Assembly: GCA_038211295.1 (NCBI GenBank)
Contig: JBBQVS010000012.1
Location: forward strand, 6,787 to 70,786
Length of the DNA: 64,000 nucleotides
DNA from: JBBQVS01 sp038211295
Lineage (GTDB): Bacteria; Chloroflexota; Ktedonobacteria; Ktedonobacterales; Ktedonobacteraceae
Reading direction: 5' to 3'
Both the position numbers and the translations under genes were made by a program. Under the pieces are notes generated by a model. The model saw only the letters and a program-made list of their open reading frames with translations, was not told where the DNA came from and ran no database searches. Each line of letters starts with the position of its first letter. Within the stretch, counting starts at the first letter, position 1. Below, piece after piece: positions 44,619 through 53,622 of the stretch.

Positions 44619-45506
44619 TTATAGACCGCTTTCAAACGAGCCAAGCACTTTGCAGAAGGTGGTATGGCCTGCGAGATCAGCGAGGGCGGCCCGCACTGAT
44701 GAGTCTTCGCGGTGTCCCTCAAAGTCAAGATAGAAGACGTATTCCCACGCGCGTTGACGTGAGGGGCGCGACTCGATTTTTAGCACATTGATTTTGTTGT
44801 TCGCGAGTACGCCGAGGCAACGATAGAGAGAGCCGGGCTGGTGCGCGGTTGCCATGACAAGCATTGTTTTCGCGTTCCCACTGCGGCGCGGCGCGGACTC
44901 GCGACCCAGCGCGATGAAGCGTGTATGGTTGTCGTGGATAGTCTGGATATCACGAGCGAGAATTTCAAGGTTGTACCGTTCTGCGGCACCGCGTCCCGCG
45001 ACGGCTGCGACTCCACTAAGCTGTTCCTCACGAATCAGCTTCGCGCTACCGGCGGTATCATAGGTCGCGACGACCTCAACGCCCAGCTCGCGCAAGAAAA
45101 CATCACTTTGCGCGAGTGCCTGCGGGTGCGAAATTACACGCTTGATGTCGTGTACTGTTTGCCCTGGCAGGCAGAGTAGACAGTGATTGACGGGATAGCT
45201 GATCTCGCCAATCACGAAAAGATCGTGTTGACGGAGCAGATCGTAGACATCGTTGATGCTACCAGCCTGTGAGTTTTCCACCGGGACCAGACCAAAATCC
45301 ACCTCACCTGCGGCTACTGCGCGAAATACATCATTGAAGCTGCGATAAGGAAGCGACTCCGACGTTATGCCAAGCGTTTTGCTGAAATATACTTGAACTG
45401 CCTCATCGCTATATGCGCCATGCTCGCCCTGAAAGGCAACGCGCTTGTGCTGATGTGTGGATAGTGGGACTTCTTGCTCTTCGTGCTGGTTGACTGACTG
45501 TACCAC
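44619..45506 (-). CDS. pheA: Prephenate dehydratase
   Basis: A 295-residue enzyme: periplasmic-binding-like dehydratase domain (VAFQGEHGAYSDEAVQVYF, PVENSQAGSINDVYDLL, NHTRFIALGRE containing the catalytic Thr region) followed by an ACT domain (MATAHQPGSLYRCLGVLA, KINVLKIESRPSR) that in relatives binds phenylalanine for feedback inhibition. Converts prephenate to phenylpyruvate. GTG at 45506 is the start, with AGGAG ten bases upstream. It is a monofunctional form, with no chorismate mutase. Confidence 0.96.
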   Translation of the reverse strand: MVQSVNQHEEQEVPLSTHQHKRVAFQGEHGAYSDEAVQVYFSKTLGITSESLPYRSFNDVFRAVAAGEVDFGLVPVENSQAGSINDVYDLLRQHDLFVIGEISYPVNHCLLCLPGQTVHDIKRVISHPQALAQSDVFLRELGVEVVATYDTAGSAKLIREEQLSGVAAVAGRGAAERYNLEILARDIQTIHDNHTRFIALGRESAPRRSGNAKTMLVMATAHQPGSLYRCLGVLANNKINVLKIESRPSRQRAWEYVFYLDFEGHREDSSVRAALADLAGHTTFCKVLGSFESGL

Positions 45507-45589
45507 GCTCTATGTGCTCCTCATGTCATTATCCCGTCGATTGTGCCAGCTTATTATGAGATTGTCAAGCACAGGGAAATACAAAAATA

Positions 45590-45618
45590 AAACAAGCCTC
45601 GTTTTTGAGGCTTGTTTT
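45590..45618. terminator. Hairpin with T-tract between small zinc protein and pheA genes
   Basis: ACAAGCCTC (45591 onward), GTTTTT, GAGGCTTGT followed by TTTTTAT on the plus strand and by TTTTATTTTT on the minus strand: a clear intrinsic terminator, active for the minus-strand gene at 45645. Confidence 0.75.
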
Positions 45619-45644
45619 TATGCTGTGGTAGCTATCACAAAAGC

Positions 45645-45833
45645 TTATTGCATTGTGTAGTGAGTTTTGTGGTAGTAGACCATACCCTTGCCAAGCACCT
45701 TCACTGGCTGAAGTTCTTTGAGCATGATGGCCTCGCCACACTTCGCACACATGCGATCAGTCAAGTGGTTGATCTCTTCACGATTCGCAAGTGAGGCTCG
45801 CGCGGTCTTAGAAAGTTCACCCTTCTTAGGCAT
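45645..45833 (-). CDS. 62-residue protein with one CxxC pair
   Basis: ATG at 45833 has AAAGGGG 11-12 bases upstream. Sequence: basic N-terminus MPKKGELSKTARASLANREE, then MCAKCGEAIMLKELQPVKVL and a Tyr/His-rich end. One CxxC with a nearby His pair could hold a metal, like single zinc-ribbon halves of small ribosome-associated proteins. I do not recognise the family. Longer in-frame starts up to 45926 exist without a ribosome site. Downstream, a terminator separates it from pheA. Confidence 0.7.
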   Translation of the reverse strand: MPKKGELSKTARASLANREEINHLTDRMCAKCGEAIMLKELQPVKVLGKGMVYYHKTHYTMQ

Positions 45834-45996
45834 TGATTGGACCCCTTTCGCCTGTTCCTTTGTTAGTTGATTGTATCTTTTTGAATTGCCATCTGGTTTC
45901 TTCATTAGTAAAAACACCATTGGCACTCATTTTGTTCCCTGAGTATAGCATCTCGTTAGTAGATTGTCTACCACCGCGCATTTCGCGGGGCTGCGT

Positions 45997-47523
45997 CTAT
46001 TTCCATTGCAACCAGAGTAAGGCGTTATACATTTGAACTTCCCAGATGTGCCACGCGTGATAGCCGCTTTGCAGATCGAAGGCATAGGGGATATTCAGTC
46101 TGTGTAGCAGGCTCGCGAACTCTTTTGTGTCGTCATAGTACGGTTGATCGTGCGTCGCCGCGCCTATATAGATGCGTAATCCCCATGCTTTCCTCGTTTG
46201 TGCCAGCGTTTCGAGTGGGCTATTCGCTTTGATGTAGTCCAGATTTTTGCCCCAGATTGTACCCTCTGCCCGATAATAGCCACCGAGTGAGATAACGCAC
46301 CCAAACATGTTGGGATGGTGAATGGCGATATTCATTGCGCCAAACCCACCCATCGAGAGTCCCCCGATAGCGCGATGCGCCGCGTTCGCGAGCGTGCGAT
46401 AGTGGTGATCGACGTAGTTGACCATATCGGTAGCAATGTAGGTTTCGATATTTTGCCGTTTATCGGAGCTGTTACCCCATTCGCTGGTCTCGCCGGGACG
46501 CCCATTGCCATCGGGAAAAATCATAATCAGTTCGGGTATTTTCCCCGTCGCTATCAGCGTGCTAGCTGAATATGGTGCCTTGCCGGCAGTTACCCAATCG
46601 TTGTCATTACCGGGGGAACCGTGCAACAGGTACAGCGTCGGGTAGCGTTTCAGCTTGCCCTTTGGCGAATTGTAGGATGGTGGTAAGTAGACTTGAAAGG
46701 GTCTTTTCTCGCCATGCAATGCTGAACTCGCGAAGCTGTCCTGAATCAGTGTACTGCGTGTCCCGTCCTGTGAGAGCAGCGAGTTTGTGCGTAGTCCTAC
46801 GTCGGGCGAGAAGAGAAATAGCGTATCGGCACTACTTGCCAGTATAAGTAGCGCAATCATGCTCATCGCCCCAAGCCACTGTGCCAGCTGTATCGCGAGC
46901 GTCGGGTCTAGTTTATGATGTTGTAATGTTTCTGCTGGTAGTTTGTCGCCCATTCTTTGGTGCAAGAGTGCGCGAAAAAGACGATATGGCGGGTCAAACA
47001 TAACACTACTGAGCGCGTCACCAATGGCGGCACCAATAAACGCGCCGACGAGCGCGAGTGCGCCCAGCACGGCAAGGGTGTGTGCGAAGGCAAACCGATT
47101 CAGTGGTTCCAGATTGCCTCCTGGATCGTAGACAGGCTGTCGCTCAAGCTGAATAAAGCCGAGGAGATATTCAAAGCTAAACACCATGCCTGCGCCAAGT
47201 ATCGCGCCCAATTTGCGGCGTCCCAGTAACGCGCCAATGAGTGCGGCACCCATTGTAAGCACGAGCGCGGCTGTAAGTTGCGCTCGCAGCGGGTCTAGTC
47301 CAATCGCGATGATGGTCGAGACAAAGTTGCCTTGAATGCTACTGGTGAAGAGCAGGTAGCCGCCAATGAGGGCTGCCAGTAGCGTGCTGAGTTGTCGCAC
47401 CACTGGCGTGATGTGCTCAATACGCTCCTGGTAGAAAGAAGGTGGCACCATGCTTACGCTATCCGTGTTGCGTAGAAAAAATTTAGGGATGATAAAAAAA
47501 GAGGAAAGAAGTTTTTTCTGCAT
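45997..47523 (-). CDS. Membrane-anchored esterase D/enterochelin esterase-like hydrolase
   Basis: A 508-residue protein with two parts. Residues about 40-240 have five to six helices (TLLAALIGGYLLFTSSIQGN, LTAALVLTMGAALIGALLG, FAHTLAVLGALALVGAFIGA). Residues about 275-505 are an alpha/beta hydrolase of the esterase D family: PTLYLLHGSPGNDNDWVTAG, HRAIGGLSMGGFGAMNIAIH (Ser nucleophile in GLSMGG) and the terminal GYHAWHIWEVQ (His). The lipase domain is likely outside the membrane, similar in layout to mycobacterial Ag85-related/putative esterases. ATG at 47451 is an alternative start. Confidence 0.85.
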   Translation of the reverse strand: MQKKLLSSFFIIPKFFLRNTDSVSMVPPSFYQERIEHITPVVRQLSTLLAALIGGYLLFTSSIQGNFVSTIIAIGLDPLRAQLTAALVLTMGAALIGALLGRRKLGAILGAGMVFSFEYLLGFIQLERQPVYDPGGNLEPLNRFAFAHTLAVLGALALVGAFIGAAIGDALSSVMFDPPYRLFRALLHQRMGDKLPAETLQHHKLDPTLAIQLAQWLGAMSMIALLILASSADTLFLFSPDVGLRTNSLLSQDGTRSTLIQDSFASSALHGEKRPFQVYLPPSYNSPKGKLKRYPTLYLLHGSPGNDNDWVTAGKAPYSASTLIATGKIPELIMIFPDGNGRPGETSEWGNSSDKRQNIETYIATDMVNYVDHHYRTLANAAHRAIGGLSMGGFGAMNIAIHHPNMFGCVISLGGYYRAEGTIWGKNLDYIKANSPLETLAQTRKAWGLRIYIGAATHDQPYYDDTKEFASLLHRLNIPYAFDLQSGYHAWHIWEVQMYNALLWLQWK

Positions 47524-47894
47524 TTATTGCCTGCATGTCGAATGGGTAGAATAGTCTGCTATTTACTATAGTATACGCCCTACCGACGCGAAATGTTGCG
47601 CTGAGTCTGCGCGAAGACAGGCGGGCTGGAAGCTATAAGAGCACAAAAGAAAAGGGAGGCTAAATTGCTTTAGCTCCCCTTTTCAGATAAGGTACGGACT
47701 ACAAAATACTACGCTACGTTAATTCTCACCTGCCCGAAAGAACAGGTGCAACTACGAACAAGCACTACAGCATAAGTATGCTACAAAATCCGTTTTGAGT
47801 GAGTGGCTAAAATCGCCGCTCATTTTATGAGACGAGGGATAGTATACTCTGTAACATATCACTTTTTGGTACTATATAGCCTGCTCCAAACCTG
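47524..47894 (-). other. 371-bp region with two hairpins, possible structured leader or small RNA
   Basis: On the minus strand, between the TauE gene and the esterase, there is a hairpin ACCTGTTCTTTCGGGCAGGT (47735-47754 area). A stronger stem follows at 47649-47664/47669-47684 (AAAAGGGGAGC type) that ends in a CTTTTCTTTTG tract. The region has no ORF with a credible start. It may be the terminator of the TauE gene, or a leader with an internal terminator acting on the esterase gene. No riboswitch consensus was recognised. Confidence 0.4.
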
Positions 47895-49199
47895 CTAAAA
47901 TGGGCCAATACCGAACCCGTGCAGAATCATCTCAACGGCTGCAACGACGATGACGGGGAGGAAGATAAACCGCAATACTTTATTGCTTAAATATTGAAGC
48001 AGACGCGCCCCAACTAGCGCACCGAGCAGGACGCCGAGGGCGACCGGTGCGGCGATCAATGGGGGAATGTCGCCCCGTGAGAAGTAGATGCCCGCGCTGG
48101 CCGCCGCCGTAACGCCTATCATGAGATTGCTGGTGGACGAGGAAACTTTGAGTGGCAGCTTCATTACACTATCCATCGCAACGACTTTGAATGTCCCGCT
48201 TCCAATACCAAGTAGTCCTGAGATAAGGCCCGCGACATACATCATGGCGAGGCCATATGGGGTGCGCGTCACCTGATAGGCTACCTCGCGCTTCAGATGA
48301 TGGTCGGGATACGAACTTGCCAGTCCCAGTGCGTTCGCCCAGCTATCGTTTTTTACGCCCTGTGGCAACTCTTCACCTATCTTAAAGAGGAGTGGTGCGG
48401 CAGAAATTAGCAGAATAACGCCGAAGATGACGCCGAGCAGGCCAGGCGCGATGAGGCCCGCGATGAACGCACCGCTTACAGCTCCCAGCGTGGTCGCGAG
48501 TTCCAGAAACATGCCGATGCGGAGATTTGTCAGGTGGTCGCGCACATATGCGGCGGCGGCCCCGCTAGAGGTGGCGATAACCGAAATGATGCTCGCACCA
48601 ATGGCGAATGAGATGGGGAAGCCGAAGAGAATGGTGAGCATTGGCACAATCATGATCCCGCCTCCCAATCCCACGAGTGAGCCAAGAACGCCCGCGAAAA
48701 GCGACCCCATGAAAATCAGCAGCACAATCCCCAGCGAAAAATGCAGGTTGTTGGGATTCATGCTCGCCTCGTGAGCTGGAGATTGACCACCCAGAAACAG
48801 GCTGAACAGCAGAATCGCAAGCACAATTGTGGTGATAAGCACATAGCGTCGATCATGCTCAAGCGCGAACGCCCCGATGGATACCGCGACCCGCACCACT
48901 GGTGTCGCGATTAAAAGGAGCAAGCCCAGCGTAATAACCGCCTGTGGACGTAAAACAAGCAAGCCCTCCCATACCTGTGTGAGTGTTTGTGGAAACGCCA
49001 GCACGCGTTCAGGTGATAGACCGCCAGAACGCGTTGGCAAAAGTGCGACGCCGAGCAAAATACACAACGCGCTAAGCAGAACACCCCCCTGTAAAATCCA
49101 ACTGATGACCTTTGTTGGCGATAGCGCATTATCGCACGGCGCGAGAGGTTTGTCGGCAAGCGGAGTTGCTGAAATCGTCGAAGTTGGTTTTGGATGCAT
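47895..49199 (-). CDS. DUF1634-TauE/SafE fusion membrane transporter
   Basis: A 434-residue membrane protein. Residues about 30-140 match DUF1634 (SWILQGGVLLSALCILLGVA, RPQAVITLGLLLLIATPVVR), normally a separate small protein beside TauE genes. Residues about 150-434 are a TauE/SafE sulfite/sulfoacetate exporter with repeated GGGIMIVPML and GIGSGTFKVVAMDSV motifs. The fused form implies that the two operate together. Substrate is probably a small anion such as sulfite or organosulfonate. GAGGAA precedes ATG. Confidence 0.9.
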   Translation of the reverse strand: MHPKPTSTISATPLADKPLAPCDNALSPTKVISWILQGGVLLSALCILLGVALLPTRSGGLSPERVLAFPQTLTQVWEGLLVLRPQAVITLGLLLLIATPVVRVAVSIGAFALEHDRRYVLITTIVLAILLFSLFLGGQSPAHEASMNPNNLHFSLGIVLLIFMGSLFAGVLGSLVGLGGGIMIVPMLTILFGFPISFAIGASIISVIATSSGAAAAYVRDHLTNLRIGMFLELATTLGAVSGAFIAGLIAPGLLGVIFGVILLISAAPLLFKIGEELPQGVKNDSWANALGLASSYPDHHLKREVAYQVTRTPYGLAMMYVAGLISGLLGIGSGTFKVVAMDSVMKLPLKVSSSTSNLMIGVTAAASAGIYFSRGDIPPLIAAPVALGVLLGALVGARLLQYLSNKVLRFIFLPVIVVAAVEMILHGFGIGPF

Positions 49200-49525
49200 G
49201 GTGTCATTCCTCGTTTATGGACATAGCGGATAGTGGTGAGTGAGACAAATTACGTGCAAGCAAAGTATACGGAATTTCTTTTCATCCGTCCAATATATCA
49301 ATCTTATGATCTTGATAACATTTGAGAATGTGTCGTGGATGCGCCAAAAGTGTGCATTCAAACGTCATTGGTAATAGGAGGAATGTTTGGAGAAAGCACT
49401 AAGCACTCTTCTGAATAGACAATTTCCATAAGATTTGGGCATAAAAGAATGACATGGCTTGTTATGGTGAGTACATACGTTCTTTTGTAATGCCAATCGT
49501 GCATTTAGAAAGGTTGGCGATATCT
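49200..49525. other. Divergent intergenic region, no feature found
   Basis: Between the TauE and hydrolase genes. AT-rich. An AGGAGGA directly abutting an ATG at 49382 opens a frame of only about 11 codons. In-frame upstream starts for the hydrolase (49454, 49490) are poor. I see no repeat, hairpin or promoter that I would defend. Confidence 0.4.
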
Positions 49526-50518
49526 ATGTTTAGCAGGCAAAACATACGATTACCTCGTCCTTCATTAAAACAGGTCTTTGTTGGTGGTCTTGGTGGCGGT
49601 ATCGGTATTGTGAGCCTCTTGCTTGCGGTGGCGGCGTATATTGTGGAAAGTATCACGCGCCCTAAGCACATCGAGAACTTCGCCGAGATGTATACGTTCA
49701 CGCCGTTTGAACTGAATCTGCCCGCCGAAGAGATTACCTTTCCCTCGTTGCAGGGCGAGCATCAGGTGAGCGGCTGGTATATTCCACATGCTGATGCGAC
49801 GGCGACGGTGATTGTTTGCCCTGGCTATCGTGGACGGCGTTCCGACGTACTCGGTATGAGTGGGCAATTGTGGAAGGCTGGCTATAATGTGCTGGCGTTC
49901 GAGTATTATGGACACGGCACCGTTGTTGGCAAGCCGGTAACACTCGGCTATCGCGAGATGAACGATTTTCTTGGCGCGGTTGCATACGCAAAACAGCGTG
50001 CGCCACACAATCGGTTGGGAGCTATTGGCTACTCGATGGGTGCATCGATTGCGATTATGGCGACGGCTCGCACGCCTGAAATAGAGGTACTGGTGGCTGA
50101 TAGCGGTTTCGCGACGCATAGAAGCGCGATTGAGTACGCGGTACGGCGCACCATTCATTTGCCATTTGTGCTTTTCGACTGGTTTACTGATTTCATGCTC
50201 TGGCTGCGTGCTGGCTATCACTTCAATCAAGTCGAGCCATTGCGCGATGTTGGGCGGATCGCGCCGCGTCCCGTGCTGATTATTCATGGGCTGAAGGATA
50301 CCGTTGTCAATCCAGAAGATGCGAAACTGTTGTATGCGGCGGCAAAGGAGCCGAAAGAGTTGTGGCTACAACCAAACGCCGACCATTGCGGTATCTACTT
50401 CGAGGATCGCATCGTCTACGTCGAGCGCGTTATTGGCTTTCTTGATCGCACATTGCGAGCCGACGCGCTCTATGTTCGTGAGATAAATGAGCAGGCACGT
50501 CTTTCAGAGGCGAGCTAG
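49526..50518 (+). CDS. Membrane-anchored alpha/beta hydrolase
   Basis: A 330-residue protein with one N-terminal anchor helix (FVGGLGGGIGIVSLLLAVAAY) and an alpha/beta-hydrolase domain: nucleophile motif GAIGYSMGASIAIM (Ser), acid region LIIHGLKDTVVNPEDAK, terminal His in NADHCGIYFED. The layout resembles BAAT/FrsA-like or 'dienelactone hydrolase-related' envelope hydrolases; substrate unknown. Start 49526 rests on AAAGG twelve bases upstream and on the domain boundary; it is uncertain. It is convergent with rnz. Confidence 0.82.
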   Translation: MFSRQNIRLPRPSLKQVFVGGLGGGIGIVSLLLAVAAYIVESITRPKHIENFAEMYTFTPFELNLPAEEITFPSLQGEHQVSGWYIPHADATATVIVCPGYRGRRSDVLGMSGQLWKAGYNVLAFEYYGHGTVVGKPVTLGYREMNDFLGAVAYAKQRAPHNRLGAIGYSMGASIAIMATARTPEIEVLVADSGFATHRSAIEYAVRRTIHLPFVLFDWFTDFMLWLRAGYHFNQVEPLRDVGRIAPRPVLIIHGLKDTVVNPEDAKLLYAAAKEPKELWLQPNADHCGIYFEDRIVYVERVIGFLDRTLRADALYVREINEQARLSEAS

Positions 50519-50524
50519 TCAACT

Positions 50525-51439
50525 CTATGAGGACTCTGGAAAGTCCAGAGTTATGACCATTCCGTCACGTCCGGCACGCGTGTTTGCAAAGACACGTTGT
50601 GCCGCTTTTTCTGCTTGTGTTGGGTCATGTATCTTGGGGCTGAAATGCGTCAGGACGAGTGCGTGCGCGGCGGCGTCACGCGCGATGCCTGCGGACTCTT
50701 CGGCGTACATATGGGCGTGGGCGAGTGCGAGCGGGATATCTTCCGGGTTGTCATACATGCTCTCGCAGATCAGTAGGTCAACGTCATGGGCAAGAGTTGC
50801 GAGTGCTTTTGTGGGACGCGTGTCTGTGATGAACGCGAAGGAGATACCACGTCGTGGCTCACCAAGCACCTGTGCGGGAACAATAGTTTTCCCCGCGTGT
50901 TCAACGGTTTGCCCGCGTTGCAGACGCGACCAGAGCTGTACGGGCAGGTCGAGGGCGCGTGCTCTCTCAATCTGAAAAGCGGGTATGCGGGCAAGTTCGG
51001 CGCGATAGGCCAGACAGGGCATTCCATGCGCGGCGGCTGTACAGGAAGCACGCAGCTTGCCTGGTAGCTCAAAGGTTTCGCCCCCGCGCATCTCGTGAAT
51101 GCGAATTGGAAAGGGCAGGTCCGCTGCGATACGTCGCAGGCCCTCAACCACATAGGTGGTGCCGACTGGCCCATAGATATCGAGCGGCTCGGTGCGGCCA
51201 GCGTGCGCGACCATAAAGAGGACGCCGGGGAGGCCCGCGACATGATCGGCGTGCATGTGTGTCAGGCAGATGGCTCCCAGTTGGCGAAAGCCCCACCCCA
51301 GCGACTTCCAGGGTATCTGCGTCCCCTCACCGCAATCCAGCAATGTGAGGGTTGCGCCATTGCGTATCAATGCGCACGAAAGCCAGCGGTTGGGTAATGG
51401 CATCATGCCGCAGGTTCCCAGTAGACAGATGTCGATCAT
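50525..51439 (-). CDS. rnz: Ribonuclease Z
   Basis: A 304-residue metallo-beta-lactamase-fold tRNase: GTCGMMPLPNRWLSCALI, the zinc motif LTHMHADHVAG, KEEDCGEG-type LLDCGEGTQ, and further His in VLTHFSPKI with Asp in AFITDTRPT. These match the bacterial short RNase Z that cuts the 3' trailer of tRNA precursors without encoded CCA. The only tRNA in this window lacks an encoded CCA, so the enzyme fits. ATG is preceded by AGGATACAGG. It is followed on the same strand by nothing close; the small gene upstream is 15 bp away. Confidence 0.93.
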   Translation of the reverse strand: MIDICLLGTCGMMPLPNRWLSCALIRNGATLTLLDCGEGTQIPWKSLGWGFRQLGAICLTHMHADHVAGLPGVLFMVAHAGRTEPLDIYGPVGTTYVVEGLRRIAADLPFPIRIHEMRGGETFELPGKLRASCTAAAHGMPCLAYRAELARIPAFQIERARALDLPVQLWSRLQRGQTVEHAGKTIVPAQVLGEPRRGISFAFITDTRPTKALATLAHDVDLLICESMYDNPEDIPLALAHAHMYAEESAGIARDAAAHALVLTHFSPKIHDPTQAEKAAQRVFANTRAGRDGMVITLDFPESS

Positions 51440-51453
51440 GCCTGTATCCTAGC

Positions 51454-51639
51454 CTAAAGATTATTCTGATATGCCCACGCGAGCGCGACCACCAGAGCTG
51501 AGAGTGCGCCAACAGTGGTTAGGGCAATGCTGATAATAAAAAAGGGAAAATTGCCCACGATCAGCACGGACGCAAAGAGGAGCCAGAAGCTCGCGAAAAC
51601 AATAATAAGTATCTGCCATGCTTGAAAGCGTCGCCGCAT
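51454..51639 (-). CDS. 61-residue two-helix membrane protein
   Basis: ATG at 51639 has AAAGG seven bases upstream (a longer ORF from 51663 lacks one). Two helices: QILIIVFASFWLLFASVLIV and FFIISIALTTVGALSALVVA, with a basic start MRRRFQAW. It ends 15 bp before the rnz start, so it is likely cotranscribed with rnz. No family recognised. Confidence 0.7.
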   Translation of the reverse strand: MRRRFQAWQILIIVFASFWLLFASVLIVGNFPFFIISIALTTVGALSALVVALAWAYQNNL

Positions 51640-51893
51640 CCCCGCGCCTTTCGTTATACACACGAGTGACTTAGACGTTTAGTATACCAGATGGAGCTAG
51701 GGGAACACGAACAGGCTAATGAGAGCTTTGCCTTGTAATGTTATGCGCGAGTTACAGTGTTAGTTATAAACGAAAATACAAATATTCGAGACAGTGCTAT
51801 TATAGGCATACGGTTGGCGAAGAGAGATACTTTTGGAAAAATACAAACGAATAAGTAAAAGAATGCGAATTTGTTTTATCGTTAGGGGGAACT

Positions 51894-52847
51894 ATGCCGG
51901 AATTGCCAGAGGTAGAATATACCGCGCGTCAACTGCGTGCCAGCGTGATTGGGAAAACTATTGCCAGCGCGTCCGTCTTCTGGGAGCGCACAATTGGGCA
52001 TCCTGATGTAGCCGATTTTCGCGTGGAGATCGCGCAGAGAACAATCGAGGGTGTGCGCCGTCGCGGGAAGTTTTTGCTGATTGATGTAAGCGGGGGCCTC
52101 TTTTTGTCTATTCACCGACGTATGAGTGGGAACTTTTTACTGCTGCCAGCAGGCTGGGAGATCGATACATCTTTGCGGGAGCGCGACCTTGCACGGTGGA
52201 ACATCAAAGGGCCAATGTTCAGAGAAGCCGTTCCGCTCTCCGAAAGTTCGGTGAGCACCGCAGCGCGCGCGATTACGCTTACGCAGACCTCGCACTGCCG
52301 CGTCTGTTTTACTTTTACCGATGGTGAGCGATTGTTGTTTACCGACCCGCGCAAGTTTGGGCGTATCGAGTTGTGGGCGCGGAGTCAGGAAAACGAGGCG
52401 TTCGCGGGACTGGGGCCGGAGCCACTGGACGACGCATTTACGCTTGAGCAATTTAGCGAGGCGTTGAGGCGACGGAAGTCGCCTATCAAGCAGGCGTTGC
52501 TCGCGCAAGACCTTGTGGTCGGGCTGGGCAATATTTACGCGGATGAGGCCCTATTTTACGCACATATTCACCCGCTGCGTCGCGCAAATATGTTGACGGA
52601 GGCGGAGGTTACGCTGCTGCACACGGGTATTATCAGCGTTCTCACTAACGGCATCGAACATGGTGGCACTTCGTTTAGCAACTATCGCGATATGTGGGGG
52701 GAAGCGGGCGACAACTTCAATCATGTGCATGTGTACCAGCAAGATAAGAAGCCATGTGTGCGTTGCAACACCGTCATCGAACGTATTGTTGTGGCGCAAC
52801 GCAGCACACACTTTTGCCCCACCTGTCAGCGGGCTATACAGGAGTGA
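51894..52847 (+). CDS. mutM: Formamidopyrimidine-DNA glycosylase
   Basis: A 317-residue Fpg/MutM. Starts MPELPEVE, giving the catalytic Pro2 and Glu3 after Met removal; the H2TH region is KQALLAQDLVVGLGNIYADE. The zinc finger is CVRCNTVIERIVVAQRSTHF...CPTC. Slightly longer than the 270-residue norm because of an insertion at about 95-130 (AVPLSESSVSTAARAITLTQ). It removes 8-oxoguanine and nicks DNA. AGGGGG precedes ATG. Its last 14 bp overlap the end of the convergent lipoprotein gene. Confidence 0.96.
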   Translation: MPELPEVEYTARQLRASVIGKTIASASVFWERTIGHPDVADFRVEIAQRTIEGVRRRGKFLLIDVSGGLFLSIHRRMSGNFLLLPAGWEIDTSLRERDLARWNIKGPMFREAVPLSESSVSTAARAITLTQTSHCRVCFTFTDGERLLFTDPRKFGRIELWARSQENEAFAGLGPEPLDDAFTLEQFSEALRRRKSPIKQALLAQDLVVGLGNIYADEALFYAHIHPLRRANMLTEAEVTLLHTGIISVLTNGIEHGGTSFSNYRDMWGEAGDNFNHVHVYQQDKKPCVRCNTVIERIVVAQRSTHFCPTCQRAIQE

Positions 52848-53298
52848 AAAACGCGGGCGAGCATTGCACAGTTTTGTTCTCGACGGTAAAGCTCACATCA
52901 ACAGTGGTTGGTGTCTGACGCGGCTGGCGTCCCTGCAAGGCCAGTGAAAACGTCACATAGCCGCCTGCGTCGCTGACGGGTTGCTGGTCAAACGTAACGT
53001 CTCCATTGAGAAAATGCGCCGTCGCATTGGCGGTTGTGCCTCCGACGCCGAGTAGGTTCTTTGTCAGCTTGGCATATACAGTGAGTACACTATATGCACC
53101 GGGGGCGTTGTTTGCGGCCCATGCACCACAGCGATAGGGTGGAACTGTAGGGATGGGCGAGGTCTGGGCTTGAAATGATTTATTGACAACAATAGTTTGT
53201 TGTGGTTTTACCTGCGTAACGGTTGCCCCACATGCCGCGAGCAGTAGCAGGCTTGCCATAAAGAGAACAGAAAGGTGTATACGTGCTATATTTTTCAT
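52834..53298 (-). CDS. Lipoprotein of unknown function
   Basis: A 154-residue protein with signal MKNIARIHLSVLFMASLLLLAACG (positions 1-24, lipobox LAAC) and an external domain of about 110 residues: YRCGAWAANNAPGAYSVLTV, FLNGDVTFDQQPVSDAGGYV, ending TVQCSPAFFTPV with a cysteine pair that may bond. The strands suggest an Ig-like or carboxypeptidase-regulatory-like fold, unproven. The start at 53298 is chosen because a signal peptide must start near the N-terminus. Convergent with mutM with 14-bp overlap. Confidence 0.75.
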   Translation of the reverse strand: MKNIARIHLSVLFMASLLLLAACGATVTQVKPQQTIVVNKSFQAQTSPIPTVPPYRCGAWAANNAPGAYSVLTVYAKLTKNLLGVGGTTANATAHFLNGDVTFDQQPVSDAGGYVTFSLALQGRQPRQTPTTVDVSFTVENKTVQCSPAFFTPV

Positions 53299-53622
53299 AA
53301 GTTTTGTCTCGTAATCGGTGAGCAACTTCATAGAGTTGCTCCTACTTCACCTGATTTGTCAAGGTGCTGTTCAACAGAGAGAAGAGGCGAACCCTGAAGG
53401 TTCGCCTATTTGCTTGTTTGCAAATCAGAGTATAGTATACCATAGACCACTCAGTGCGACGCAAGCATTCATGATCGCTTGTTGTGCGTGTGAAAGTCGT
53501 GTTGTTGAGTATATCTTTTTCTACCGTGTAGGTTGTTGCATACATTCTGTTGTGCTACACTACAGAAGGCAACCGTGTTTCTATTGGTGATTGTGGAAAA
53601 TCTTTTCCGAGGTAAAACGTTC
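53299..53622 (+). other. larB upstream region with a hairpin and weak promoter
   Basis: AGGCGAACC (53385-53393) pairs with GGTTCGCCT (53399-53407). A weak promoter TTGTTG (53533-53538), 17 bp, TACACT (53556-53561) lies 62 bp before the start of larB. The hairpin, between two divergent genes, may end a small transcript; nothing else is recognised. Confidence 0.4.
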
